Of a stretch of 64,000 nucleotides of DNA, positions 55,425-63,821 are shown one piece after another. The notes beneath the pieces are model-generated. The model saw only the letters and a list, made by a program, of their open reading frames with translations. It did no database searches and had not been told where the DNA came from. The position numbers were made by a program, and so were the translations under genes. The first letter of the stretch is position 1, and every line of letters begins with the position of its first letter. Origin of the DNA: Microbacterium hominis (GTDB lineage: Bacteria > Actinomycetota > Actinomycetes > Actinomycetales > Microbacteriaceae); contig NZ_CP054038.1 in the NCBI RefSeq assembly GCF_013282805.1, positions 1,674,001 through 1,738,000 of the forward strand, in the 5' to 3' direction.

Positions 55425-56297
55425 ATGGCTGAAAGCTCCTGGTCGCTCGGCCGCGCCCTGCGCGGCCTCTTCGTCAAGCCCACGATCGACGAGACGACGT
55501 GGGAGGACCTCGAGACCGCGCTGCTGACCGCCGACTTCGGCCCCGACATCACCGAGCGGATCGTCGAGGAGCTGCGCGAGAAGGTGGAGCGATTCCGCAC
55601 CACGGATCCCCGCGACCTCCAGCGCATGCTCAAGGAGACCCTCGAGGAGCACTTCGCGAAGTTCGACACCACGCTCACGCTCTCCGAGCGCCCGGCGGTC
55701 GTGCTCGTCGTGGGGGTCAACGGCGTCGGCAAGACGACCACGATCGGCAAGTTCGCCAAGTTCCTCGGGCGCTACGGCCGCAGCGTCGTGGTGGGGGCCG
55801 CCGACACGTTCCGCGCCGCCGCCGTCGACCAGCTGGCGACATGGGCCGAACGCGGCGGCGCCCACATCGTGCGTCCCCAGCAGGAGGGCCAGGATCCGGC
55901 ATCCGTCGCGTTCCAGACGATCGAGTACGCCAAGCTCACGGGTACCGAGATCGTCCTCGTCGACACGGCCGGCCGCCTCCACACCAAGGGCGGGCTCATG
56001 GACGAGCTGACCAAGATCCGCCGCGTCATCGAGAAGCAGGCGCCCATCAGCGAGGTCCTGCTCGTCCTGGATGCCACCACCGGCCAGAACGGCGTGATGC
56101 AGGCCGAGGCGTTCCTGCAGCACGCCGGCGTCACCGGACTCGTGATCACCAAGCTCGACGGATCGGCGCGCGGAGGCTTCGTGCTGGCGGTGCAGGAACG
56201 CACCGGCATCCCTGTGAAGCTCCTCGGCCAGGGCGAGGGGATCGACGATCTGACCGGCTTCACCCCCCACGTGTTCGCCGCCGCCCTCGTCGACTAG
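55425..56297 (+). CDS. ftsY: Signal recognition particle receptor FtsY
   Basis: A 290-residue SRP-type GTPase that docks SRP-ribosome complexes at the membrane. The N domain covers residues 1-90. The G domain has G1 GVNGVGKTTTIGKFAKFLGR (about residues 96-115), DTFRAAAVDQLATWA (G2 region), DTAGRLHTKGGLMDEL (G3) and TKLDGSARGG (G4). The long acidic A domain of E. coli FtsY is absent, as in many Gram-positive bacteria. The partner ffh is 3.5 kb downstream. Confidence 0.95.
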   Translation: MAESSWSLGRALRGLFVKPTIDETTWEDLETALLTADFGPDITERIVEELREKVERFRTTDPRDLQRMLKETLEEHFAKFDTTLTLSERPAVVLVVGVNGVGKTTTIGKFAKFLGRYGRSVVVGAADTFRAAAVDQLATWAERGGAHIVRPQQEGQDPASVAFQTIEYAKLTGTEIVLVDTAGRLHTKGGLMDELTKIRRVIEKQAPISEVLLVLDATTGQNGVMQAEAFLQHAGVTGLVITKLDGSARGGFVLAVQERTGIPVKLLGQGEGIDDLTGFTPHVFAAALVD

Positions 56298-56376
56298 GCG
56301 CGGCGCGTCGGCGCACGCGACACGCCCGCCGCGATTCGGGCTATCGCCGTTCGCGCCGGACTGGTTTCATAAGGGC

Positions 56377-56877
56377 ATGGCGATCGAGCACGACTACTTC
56401 GGACTCCTCGAGTCAGGCCCGGACGGTTCGATCTTCTGGTCCGAGAACGTCGAGCTGGGGGATCAGACGGTGACGGTCGATCTCACCGCGCCCGACCAGG
56501 ACGACGTCTCCGAGGCGGCCCTCGATGTGGCCGCGGGACTCATCTCGGCGATCGAGGACATCGACCGCAACGCGCGCAACGCCATGGTCAACGAGCTCAG
56601 CGAGCGCACGAGCGAGGTGACCGAATACCTCCTCCAGCAGCAGGAGCAGCTGGGGGAGGACCTCGAGGAGCTGCTCGTCGACATCTCCGGCGACACCCAC
56701 ATCGACATCATCCGGTCGCTGCAGCTGATGAGCATGACGATCCTCGCCGACGAGCACGGGGGGTCCGACCCGTTCGCCGTGCTCGAGTACGCGCTCGATC
56801 CGGACGCCACCGATGACGTGCTCCTGGTGAATCTCGGCTCCGACGGCGACGTGCTCTCGGTCACCAGCGCCGAGTAG
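56377..56877 (+). CDS. Acidic cytoplasmic protein, possibly DUF2004-like
   Basis: A 166-residue, strongly acidic protein. It starts EHDYFGLLESGPDGSIFWSE and has a helical middle (LISAIEDIDRNARNAMVNEL, then EVTEYLLQQQEQLGEDLEEL) and a beta-like end (DDVLLVNLGSDGDVLSVTS). The beginning recalls DUF2004 proteins, but I am not sure. No signal peptide or membrane segment. It lies between ftsY and the convergent lipA. Confidence 0.65.
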   Translation: MAIEHDYFGLLESGPDGSIFWSENVELGDQTVTVDLTAPDQDDVSEAALDVAAGLISAIEDIDRNARNAMVNELSERTSEVTEYLLQQQEQLGEDLEELLVDISGDTHIDIIRSLQLMSMTILADEHGGSDPFAVLEYALDPDATDDVLLVNLGSDGDVLSVTSAE

Positions 56878-56888
56878 CCGCCCGCGGG

Positions 56889-57929
56889 TCACACCGCCTG
56901 CGCGAATCCTCGCTCCACATGCACGTCCGCAGCGATGTGCGCCAGGTGCTCGGGGATCTCGCGCCCCTTGGCGAGCATCGACTGCGCCCAAAGGCGCCCC
57001 GCGCGATACGACGATCGCACCAGCGGACCGGCGAGCACGCCGAGGAAGCCGATACGCTCGGCCTCCTCCTTGAAGGCGACGAATTCGTCGGGCTTGACCC
57101 AGCGCGCGACCGGGAGGTGCCGCGGCGTCGGGCGGAGGTACTGCGTGATCGTCACGATGTCGGTGCCGGCGTCGTGGAGGTCCTGCAGGGCCTGCACGAC
57201 CTCTTCGGGCTCTTCGCCCATTCCGAGGATGAGGTTCGACTTCGTGATGAGTCCGGCATCGCGCGCCTGCGTCAGCACGTCGAGCGAGCGCTCGTAGCGG
57301 AAGGCGGGGCGGATCCGCTTGAAGATCCGCGGCACGGTCTCGACGTTGTGCGCGAACACCTCGGGGCGCGCCTGGAAGACCTCGGCCAGCAGCGCCGGGT
57401 CGCCGTTGAAGTCCGTCGCCAGCAGCTCGACGCCGGTGCCGGGGTTCAGGGCGTGGATGCGACGCACGGTCTCGCCGTTGAGCCATGCGCCGCCGTCGGG
57501 GAGATCATCGCGCGCCACGCACGTGACCGTGGCATACCGGAGCTGCATGCGCTGCACGCTCTCGGCCACCCGCCGCGGCTCGTCGATGTCGTAGTCGGCG
57601 GGCTTGCCGGTGTCGATCTGGCAGAAGTCGCACCGCCGCGTGCACTGGGAGCCGCCGATGAGGAAGGTCGCCTCGCGGTCCTCCCAGCACTCGTAGATGT
57701 TCGGGCAGCCGGCCTCCTGGCAGACGGTGTGCAGCTCCTCGGTCTTCACGAGAGAGTGCAGGGCCTGATACTCCGGCCCCATCTTCGCCCTCGTCTTGAT
57801 CCACTCGGGCTTGCGCTCGATCGGGGTCTGGGCGTTGCGCACCTCCAGCCGCAGGAGCTTGCGCCCCTCCGGCACGGTCGACGGGGTGGATGCCGCGCCG
57901 CCCCCGTTCGGCGTCGCGCAGCCGCTCAT
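56889..57929 (-). CDS. lipA: Lipoyl synthase
   Basis: A 346-residue radical-SAM enzyme that inserts two sulfurs into octanoyl-protein to make lipoate. The auxiliary cluster motif is [14 protein letters not shown] (about residues 69-82). The radical SAM CxxxCxxC is [12 protein letters not shown] (about residues 95-106). The C-terminal [13 protein letters not shown] supplies the conserved Ser-rich element. The ATG overlaps the lipB stop, so the two biosynthetic genes are coupled. Confidence 0.95.
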   Translation of the reverse strand: MSGCATPNGGGAASTPSTVPEGRKLLRLEVRNAQTPIERKPEWIKTRAKMGPEYQALHSLVKTEELHTVCQEAGCPNIYECWEDREATFLIGGSQCTRRCDFCQIDTGKPADYDIDEPRRVAESVQRMQLRYATVTCVARDDLPDGGAWLNGETVRRIHALNPGTGVELLATDFNGDPALLAEVFQARPEVFAHNVETVPRIFKRIRPAFRYERSLDVLTQARDAGLITKSNLILGMGEEPEEVVQALQDLHDAGTDIVTITQYLRPTPRHLPVARWVKPDEFVAFKEEAERIGFLGVLAGPLVRSSYRAGRLWAQSMLAKGREIPEHLAHIAADVHVERGFAQAV

Positions 57930-58564
57930 GCCGGCACCCCCGCGAAATCGGCCTCGAACACGCGCGCGACCGTCGGGAGCACCGCGGTGACGCCGATGTG
58001 GGCGCCCGCGACCTCGCTGACCGTCGTCACCCCGGCATCCGTGATCCCGCACGGGATGATGCCGCGGAACCCGGCAAGGGAGTTGTCGCAGTTCAGCGCG
58101 AAGCCGTGCATGGTCACGCCGCGCTGCACGCGCACGCCGATCGCGGCGATCTTGTCCTCGCCGAGCGGGCGGCGCACCCACACACCGCTGCGGCCCTCCA
58201 CGCGGTAGCCGTCGACGCCGTGCTCGCGGAGGGCCTCGATGAGGAGCCCTTCCATACGCCGCACGTGGGCGACGACGTCCACCGGCTCCACGAGCCGCAC
58301 GATGGGATAGCCGACGAGCTGACCCGGTCCGTGCCACGTGATCTTCCCGCCGCGGTCCACGTCGACCACGGGCGTCCCGTCGGTCGGGCGCTCGTGCCGC
58401 GCCGTGCGGGCGCCGGCCGTGTACACGGGCTCGTGCTCGAGGAGCAGGAGCGTGTCGGGGCGGGTGCCCGCGACCACGTCGGCGTGGACGCGGCGCTGCA
58501 GCTCCCATCCGTCGAGGTAGGGGACGAAGTCGGGGGACAGACCCACCGTCTGGATGTCGAGCAT
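57926..58564 (-). CDS. lipB: Octanoyl-[acyl carrier protein] transferase
   Basis: A 212-residue LipB that moves octanoate from ACP to lipoyl domains, the substrate step for LipA. The landmark [19 protein letters not shown] lies near residues 72-90. [19 protein letters not shown] (about residues 156-174) contains the catalytic Cys region, and [20 protein letters not shown] (about 137-156) the catalytic Lys. The Shine-Dalgarno AAGGAG precedes ATG 58564. Confidence 0.94.
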   Translation of the reverse strand: MLDIQTVGLSPDFVPYLDGWELQRRVHADVVAGTRPDTLLLLEHEPVYTAGARTARHERPTDGTPVVDVDRGGKITWHGPGQLVGYPIVRLVEPVDVVAHVRRMEGLLIEALREHGVDGYRVEGRSGVWVRRPLGEDKIAAIGVRVQRGVTMHGFALNCDNSLAGFRGIIPCGITDAGVTTVSEVAGAHIGVTAVLPTVARVFEADFAGVPA

Positions 58565-58590
58565 CGGGCTCCTTCGCTCATGGCGATTTC

Positions 58591-58609
58591 TGGATTGCGT
58601 CCAACATTA
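58591..58609. promoter_or_regulatory. lipBA promoter region with a small palindrome
   Basis: Minus strand -10 TAATGT (58604-58609) for lipB. Next to it is TGGA-N5-TCCA (58591-58603), near the expected start of transcription. It could be an operator, perhaps for the divergent TetR-VOC protein, but this is a guess. Confidence 0.35.
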
Positions 58610-58666
58610 CGCCCTGGCGGACGGGGATGCCGCACCCGGCCGCTCGCCGCCGCACCGCACCGGCGA

Positions 58667-58672
58667 TAGCGT
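58667..58672 (+). promoter_or_regulatory. Leaderless-type -10 box of the TetR-VOC gene
   Basis: TAGCGT, 7 nt, then the GTG start. Confidence 0.5.
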
Positions 58673-58679
58673 GGGGGCT

Positions 58680-59669
58680 GTGACCAGCCGACGTGTGGGA
58701 AGACCCAAAGCCTCTTCGCGGGAGACCCTCGCCGAGGCCGCGTGCGAGCTGTTCCTCGAACAGGGGTATGAGGCGACGTCGATCGCCGACATCGCGTCGC
58801 GGGCGGGGGTGAGCCGGTCGAGCTTCTTCAACTACTTCGCTTCCAAGGCCGACATCCTCTGGGCGGGGCTCGACGAGCGGCTCTCGCGCTTCACGCAGCG
58901 ACTGGCCGCCGGCGAGGACGCGCACGCGGCGGCATCCGTCCGGCTCGAGGCGACCGCGCTCGCCGAGGGATTCGCGCCCGACAGCCTCGCCCTGGGCATC
59001 GTCCACGCGGGCGCGATGGGCATCGCCGATGAGCTCGAGCGCGAGGCGTCGCTGCGCCGCGCGCGCATCGCCCGTGCCGTCGCCGACCGGCTCCAGCGCG
59101 GCGGCGCCGACCGCCTCAACGCGGAGGTGGCGGGGGCTGCGTGGGGAGGCGCGGTGCTGGCGGCGATCGAGGCGTGGGCCCACGACGGCGCGGGCCGCAC
59201 CTCGCTCGCGCGCTTCCTGGGCCGGGCGGCCGATGCCGCCGACCGCGTGGCCGCCGACGTGCCCGTCGGCGAGGTCGCGCAGCTGCGCGTGGTCGTACAG
59301 GCCTCCGCGTTCGAGCAGACGCTCGCGTTCTACCGCGACGTCGTCGGGATGCCGCAGGCCGAGGCGTACGAGGCAGAGGGCGGGGCGCGGGTGGCCATCC
59401 TCGCCGCGGGGCGCGCGACGCTCGAGATCGCGAATCCCGCCCAGGTCGAGTTCATCGATCGCGTCGAGACCGACGGCGACGCGCCCAGCGACCGCATCCG
59501 TCTCGCGCTCGAGGTCGACGACACCGAGGCCGCGGTGGCGCGGCTCGACGCGGCGGGGGCCGAGGTCGAGGCGTCCGCCCGTCTCACCCCCTGGAACTCG
59601 CGCAACGCGCGCCTGCGCGGTCCGGCGGGTCTCCAGCTCACGCTGTTCCAGGAGCTCGGCCCGGTCTGA
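58680..59669 (+). CDS. TetR regulator fused to a VOC (glyoxalase-like) domain
   Basis: A 329-residue protein. Residues 1-65 are a TetR helix-turn-helix (LFLEQGYEATSIADIASRAG, then VSRSSFFNYFASKADILW). The TetR C-terminal domain extends to about residue 190. From about 198 to 327 there is a vicinal-oxygen-chelate fold: QLRVVVQASAFEQTLAFYRD, VVGMPQAEAYEAEGGARVAI, RLALEVDDTEAAVARLDAAG, GPAGLQLTLFQEL. The join is in frame without a break. TetR proteins normally end near 200 residues. The VOC part may sense a ligand or carry an enzyme activity. Confidence 0.85.
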   Translation: MTSRRVGRPKASSRETLAEAACELFLEQGYEATSIADIASRAGVSRSSFFNYFASKADILWAGLDERLSRFTQRLAAGEDAHAAASVRLEATALAEGFAPDSLALGIVHAGAMGIADELEREASLRRARIARAVADRLQRGGADRLNAEVAGAAWGGAVLAAIEAWAHDGAGRTSLARFLGRAADAADRVAADVPVGEVAQLRVVVQASAFEQTLAFYRDVVGMPQAEAYEAEGGARVAILAAGRATLEIANPAQVEFIDRVETDGDAPSDRIRLALEVDDTEAAVARLDAAGAEVEASARLTPWNSRNARLRGPAGLQLTLFQELGPV

Positions 59670-59675
59670 CGCCGT

Positions 59676-59744
59676 AGACGCCGCGCGGCGTCTCGGCCGC
59701 AGCGGTGACGATGCCGCTCGCGGTCGACGCCGGGGTGCGGCATC
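59676..59744 (+). terminator. Two palindromes between the TetR-VOC gene and ffh
   Basis: AGACGCCGC directly abuts GCGGCGTCT (59676-59693, an 18-bp perfect palindrome). GATGCCGC (59710-59717) pairs with GCGGCATC (59737-59744). Either could terminate the upstream transcript. Confidence 0.5.
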
Positions 59745-59752
59745 CGCTCGCG

Positions 59753-59758
59753 TAGAAT
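59753..59758 (+). promoter_or_regulatory. -10 box of ffh
   Basis: TAGAAT, 9 nt before the ffh ATG. Confidence 0.5.
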
Positions 59759-59767
59759 CGGGGGATC

Positions 59768-61333
59768 ATGGCGACTTTCGGCACCCTCTCCGACCGGCTC
59801 ACCGAGACCTTCCGCAATCTCCGCACCAAGGGCAAGCTCACGCCCGCGGACGTCGACGGGACGGTCCGCGAGATCCGGCGCGCGCTCCTGGACGCGGACG
59901 TCGCCCTCGTCGTGGTCAAGGAGTTCGCCGCGAAGGTGCGCGAGCGCGCTCTCGGCGACGAGGTGAGCAAGGCGCTCAACCCCGCCCAGCAGGTCGTGCA
60001 GATCGTCAACGAGGAGCTCGTCGCGATCCTCGGCGGCGAGCAGCGCCGCCTGCAGTTCGCCAAGAACCCGCCGACCGTCATCATGCTCGCGGGCCTCCAG
60101 GGCTCCGGCAAGACCACGTTCGCCGGCAAGCTCGCCAAGCAGCTCGAGAAGGACGGGCACACGCCCCTCCTGGTCGCCTGCGACCTGCAGCGCCCCAACG
60201 CCGTCAACCAGCTCCAGGTGGTGGCCGAGCGCGCCGGTGCGGCGATCTACGCGCCCGAGCCGGGCAACGGCACGGGCGATCCGGTGAAGGTCGCCCGCGA
60301 CGGCGTCGAGGTGGCCCGCCGCCAGCAGCACGACGTCGTCATCATCGACACCGCCGGCCGCCTCGGCGTCGACGCCGAGCTGATGAAGCAGGCCGCCGAC
60401 ATCCGCAAGGCCACCGACCCGGACGAAGTGCTGTTCGTCATCGACGCCCTCACCGGACAGGATGCCGTCAACACGGCCAAGGCATTCCAGGACGGCGTCG
60501 ACTTCACCGGCGTCGTGCTCTCCAAGCTCGACGGCGACTCGCGCGGCGGCGCGGCACTGTCGGTCACGAGCGTCACCGGACGCCCCATCATCTTCGCCTC
60601 GACCGGTGAGGGACTCGACGACATCGAGGCCTTCCACCCCGACCGCATGGCGTCGCGCATCCTCGATCTCGGTGACATCCTCACCCTCATCGAGCAGGCG
60701 CAGCAGGCCTTCGACGAGGCCGAGGCGCTCAAGGTCGCCGAGAAGCTCGCCACCGAGACCTTCACGCTCGAGGACTTCCTCGAGCAGATGCAGCAGATCA
60801 AGAAGATGGGCTCCATGAAGAAGATGCTCGGGATGCTCCCGGGCATGGGCTCCATGAAGCAGCAGATCGAGGACTTCGACGAGCGCGAGATCGACCGCAC
60901 CGAGGCGATCATCCGCTCGATGACGCCCGTGGAGCGCCGCAACCCCAAGATCCTCAACGGCTCGCGGCGTCTGCGCATCGCGCGCGGCTCGGGCATGACG
61001 GTGACCGATGTCAACCAGCTCGTGCAGCGGTTCGACCAGGCCGCCAAGATGATGAAGACCGTCGCCCGCGGCGGCGTGCCCAACATCCCCGGCATGGGCC
61101 CCGTGCCGGGCGCGGGACGCCCCGGCGCGTCGAGCAAGCGCGGCAAGCAGCAGAAGGCGAAGGGCTCACGCTCGGGCAATCCCGCCAAGCGCGCCGCGGA
61201 GAACGCGGGGATCGCCGCCCAGGCGGCCCAGGCGCCGACCGGTTCGGGCTTCGGACTGGGCGGTGCCCAGGGTCAGGGCGCTCCGACCGAGGCGGACCTC
61301 GCCGAGCTGCAGAAGCTGCTCGGCAAAAGCTGA
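59768..61333 (+). CDS. ffh: Signal recognition particle protein Ffh (SRP54)
   Basis: A 521-residue SRP GTPase that binds signal peptides on nascent chains. The N domain covers residues 1-85. The G domain has G1 GLQGSGKTTFAGKLAKQLEK (about residues 108-127), DTAGRLGVDAELM (G3) and SKLDGDSRGGAAL (G4). The methionine-rich M domain is at about 330-440 (KKMGSMKKMLGMLPGMGSMK). A low-complexity Gly/Ala/Lys tail extends beyond the usual end. The partner ftsY lies upstream. The 4.5S RNA gene is not in the window. Confidence 0.96.
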   Translation: MATFGTLSDRLTETFRNLRTKGKLTPADVDGTVREIRRALLDADVALVVVKEFAAKVRERALGDEVSKALNPAQQVVQIVNEELVAILGGEQRRLQFAKNPPTVIMLAGLQGSGKTTFAGKLAKQLEKDGHTPLLVACDLQRPNAVNQLQVVAERAGAAIYAPEPGNGTGDPVKVARDGVEVARRQQHDVVIIDTAGRLGVDAELMKQAADIRKATDPDEVLFVIDALTGQDAVNTAKAFQDGVDFTGVVLSKLDGDSRGGAALSVTSVTGRPIIFASTGEGLDDIEAFHPDRMASRILDLGDILTLIEQAQQAFDEAEALKVAEKLATETFTLEDFLEQMQQIKKMGSMKKMLGMLPGMGSMKQQIEDFDEREIDRTEAIIRSMTPVERRNPKILNGSRRLRIARGSGMTVTDVNQLVQRFDQAAKMMKTVARGGVPNIPGMGPVPGAGRPGASSKRGKQQKAKGSRSGNPAKRAAENAGIAAQAAQAPTGSGFGLGGAQGQGAPTEADLAELQKLLGKS

Positions 61334-61346
61334 CCGGCCCCGCGCG

Positions 61347-61820
61347 TCAGCGGATCCCGCGTCCCCACAGGATCAGCGGGGTGCGCCGCGCGTAGGCGCG
61401 GTACTCCTCTCCGAAGGCGGCGATGAGGTGCCGCTGTTCGACGTGCGCCTTGACGGTGAGCACCACGGCGAGCAGGATCCACACGACGACGAGCTCGAGA
61501 CGGCCGCGCCACAGCACCCACCCGGCCGCGGCGACGAGCAGCCCGAGGTAGATCGGGTTGCGGGTGAACCGGTACACGCCCCCCGTTCGCAGGGGCGCGC
61601 CGGGGCGCGGGGCCACCCAGGGCACGAGGTTGCGCCCCAGCGCCCATGCGCCGGCCACCGCGACGCCGCCGCCGATGCCCGCGAGCACCACCGCGATCGC
61701 CGTGATCCACCACCGGCTCCACAGGGGCGCTCCGGGAAGGAGCAGCAGCGCGAGAAGGGCGAACTGGGCGAGGACCAGCAGGTCCCCGCCGCTGCGTCGC
61801 CCGGCCGGCATCGTGCTCAC
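61347..61820 (-). CDS. Isoprenylcysteine carboxyl methyltransferase-like membrane protein
   Basis: A 157-residue membrane protein with about four hydrophobic segments. It has the C-terminal ICMT/NnrU/PEMT-type motif: GGVYRFTRNPIYLGLLVAA (about residues 81-99) and EEYRAYARRTPLIL, the SAM-binding part of small membrane methyltransferases. The substrate is unknown. The GTG start overlaps the stop of the carboxylate-amine ligase gene; an ATG 9 nt later is possible. Confidence 0.78.
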   Translation of the reverse strand: MSTMPAGRRSGGDLLVLAQFALLALLLLPGAPLWSRWWITAIAVVLAGIGGGVAVAGAWALGRNLVPWVAPRPGAPLRTGGVYRFTRNPIYLGLLVAAAGWVLWRGRLELVVVWILLAVVLTVKAHVEQRHLIAAFGEEYRAYARRTPLILWGRGIR

Positions 61821-62980
61821 CCCGTCGCGGCGAACAGATGGTCCCGCAGCGTCGGCCCGTCGCGGAACTCGCGGATGAGATGGCGCACGACTTCGCGCAG
61901 ATCCCCGTCGGCGGCGTCGGCGACCTCGAGCTGCCGAGCGTAGCTCGCGCCGTCGGTGAGGATCGTCTCGATCCCGGCGAACTCCCGTGCGCACTTGAGC
62001 TCGACGGCGATGTCGGCGATCTCCTCCATGGTCTCGCGGAGGTGCTCCCGCACGGGACGCTGCCGGCCCTCGCGATCGACGATCACCCGTGCGTCGAGGC
62101 CGTAGCGGGCGGCCCGCCACTTGTTCTCCCGCACGAACCACGGCTGGATCGAGGGCAGCGTGCGGCCCTCGTCGAGCTGGCGTGAGAAGTGCTCGACGAG
62201 CGTCTGGACGAGCGCGCCCATGGCAGCCAGCTCCGGCAGGGTCGACATCCCGTCGCAGGCGCGCACCTCGATCGTGCCCCATCGCGGTGCCGGACGGATG
62301 TCCCAGCGCACCTCGGTGGCATCCTCCATGACACCCGTGCCGACCATGTCGTCGAGGTAGGCCTCGAACTGCGGCCAGTCCTCGAGCGGCCACGGGAGTC
62401 CGGCGGTGGGCAGCTGCTGGAACACGAGCGAGCGGTTGGATGCGTAGCCGGTGCGCTCGCCGGCCCAGAACGGGCTCGATGCCGACAGCGCCTGCAGGTG
62501 GGGCAGGTAGATCGACAGGGCGTTGATCAGGGGGAACACCTTCGCGACGTCCTCCACTCCGACGTGCACGTGGATGCCCCAGATCATCATGTTGCGACCC
62601 CACCACTGGGTGCGCTCGATGAGCTTGTGATATCGGGTCTTGTCGGTGACCTGCTGCTCGTACCACTTGGCGAACGGGTGGCTGCCCGCACAGAGGAGCT
62701 CGACGCCGAGCGGATCGCCGAAGGTGCGGACGGCGGCGATCGCGTCGGCGATGTCGTCGACCGCCGCGGCGACGGTGGCGCCGACTCCGCTCGTGACCTC
62801 GATCGTGTTGGTGAGCAGCTCACCGGTGACCGTGTACCGCTCCAGCGCGCTCGCCTCCTCGACGGAGGCGAGCAGGTCCGGGGCACGAGGCACGAGTTCT
62901 CCCGACTGTCCGTCGGCGAGCATGAGCTCCCACTCGAGGCCGACCGTGGAGCGCGCGGACGTGGCGAACGTCACCGTCAT
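61817..62980 (-). CDS. Carboxylate-amine ligase, YbdK/GCS2 family
   Basis: A 387-residue glutamate-cysteine ligase type 2 family protein (STVGLEWELMLADGQSGELV near the start, AGSHPFAKWYEQQVTDKTRY, IHVHVGVEDVAKVFPLIN, and VRENKWRAARYGLDARVIVD). Members ligate amino acids with ATP, but the physiological product of the YbdK type is unsettled. ATG 62980 lies 6 nt from a CAGACT box, so I reject a longer start 48 bp upstream. It overlaps the methyltransferase gene by 4 bp. Confidence 0.85.
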   Translation of the reverse strand: MTVTFATSARSTVGLEWELMLADGQSGELVPRAPDLLASVEEASALERYTVTGELLTNTIEVTSGVGATVAAAVDDIADAIAAVRTFGDPLGVELLCAGSHPFAKWYEQQVTDKTRYHKLIERTQWWGRNMMIWGIHVHVGVEDVAKVFPLINALSIYLPHLQALSASSPFWAGERTGYASNRSLVFQQLPTAGLPWPLEDWPQFEAYLDDMVGTGVMEDATEVRWDIRPAPRWGTIEVRACDGMSTLPELAAMGALVQTLVEHFSRQLDEGRTLPSIQPWFVRENKWRAARYGLDARVIVDREGRQRPVREHLRETMEEIADIAVELKCAREFAGIETILTDGASYARQLEVADAADGDLREVVRHLIREFRDGPTLRDHLFAATG

Positions 62981-62986
62981 GGCCAC

Positions 62987-62992
62987 AGTCTG
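62987..62992 (-). promoter_or_regulatory. Leaderless-type -10 box of the carboxylate-amine ligase
   Basis: CAGACT on the minus strand, 6 nt before ATG 62980. Confidence 0.4.
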
Positions 62993-63046
62993 GCACGCCG
63001 GCGCGGCGGGATCGCCGGTTCGCAGCATCCATCGTCATCTGGCAGA

Positions 63047-63079
63047 ATAGAGGGTCGGACGCCGCGCTCGACCCTCTAT
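63047..63079 (+). promoter_or_regulatory. Inverted repeat in the rpsP operon leader
   Basis: ATAGAGGGTCG (63047-63057) pairs perfectly with CGACCCTCTAT (63069-63079), with an 11-nt loop, about 95 bp before rpsP. The left arm overlaps a possible -10 (AGAATA, 63044-63049). Confidence 0.65.
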
Positions 63080-63173
63080 CCAGCGCGGAGGTCCATTCCA
63101 GAGCTTCCGCCGGGTGTGCACCCCACGCTCCAGGCGACCGGTTCATTCCGCTTTCCACACATTCAGGAGAATC

Positions 63174-63590
63174 GTGGCTGTCAAGATCCGACTCAAGCGC
63201 CTCGGCAAGATCCGTGCGCCCTACTACCGCATCGTCGTGGCCGACTCGCGCACCAAGCGCGATGGTCGTGTCATCGAGGAGATCGGCAAGTACCACCCCA
63301 CCGAGCAGCCCTCGTTCATCGAGGTCGACTCGGACCGCGCGCAGTACTGGCTCAGCGTCGGCGCCCAGCCGACCGAGCAGGTGCTGGCCATCCTCAAGCT
63401 GACCGGCGACTGGGGCAAGTTCAAGGGCGACAAGGACGCTGTCTCGACCGTCCAGACCGCCGACGCGAAGCAGGCCTTCGAGGTCGACGCGGCCAAGAAG
63501 TCGGTCATCCAGCCCAAGGCCGAGAAGAAGGCCGAGCCGGCCGCCGCGGCTGACGAGGCTCCCGCCGCCGACGAGACCGACGCAGAGTAG
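63174..63590 (+). CDS. rpsP: 30S ribosomal protein S16
   Basis: A 138-residue bS16. The start [20 protein letters not shown] and [20 protein letters not shown] are diagnostic. After about residue 85 comes an extended Lys/Ala/Glu-rich tail ([19 protein letters not shown]), common in actinobacteria and longer than the E. coli protein of 82 residues. The GTG start at 63174 has the Shine-Dalgarno AGGAGA. Its stop overlaps the khpA start by 1 bp. Confidence 0.96.
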   Translation: MAVKIRLKRLGKIRAPYYRIVVADSRTKRDGRVIEEIGKYHPTEQPSFIEVDSDRAQYWLSVGAQPTEQVLAILKLTGDWGKFKGDKDAVSTVQTADAKQAFEVDAAKKSVIQPKAEKKAEPAAAADEAPAADETDAE

Positions 63591-63820
63591 TGCTCGCCGC
63601 CGCGCTCGAGCACGTCGTCAAGGGGATCGTGGATCACCCCGACGACGTCCGCATCCAGTCTTCCACCTCATCGCGCGGTGACGTGCTCGAGGTTCACGTC
63701 CACCCGGACGATCGAGGACGGGTCATCGGGCGCGGCGGCCGCACGGCCAAAGCCCTGCGCACCCTGATCAGCGCTCTCGCCGACGGACGCCGAGTGCGCG
63801 TCGACGTCGCGGACGACTGA
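63590..63820 (+). CDS. khpA: KH-domain RNA-binding protein KhpA
   Basis: A 76-residue single KH-domain protein. The GxxG loop is VIGRGGRTAKALRTLISAL (about residues 46-64). Its place between rpsP and rimM is the conserved position of this RNA chaperone (YlqC/KhpA), which binds RNA and partners with KhpB in Gram-positive bacteria. The GTG start shares one base with the rpsP stop. RimM begins 1 bp after its stop codon. Confidence 0.9.
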   Translation: MLAAALEHVVKGIVDHPDDVRIQSSTSSRGDVLEVHVHPDDRGRVIGRGGRTAKALRTLISALADGRRVRVDVADD

Positions 63821-63821
63821 G

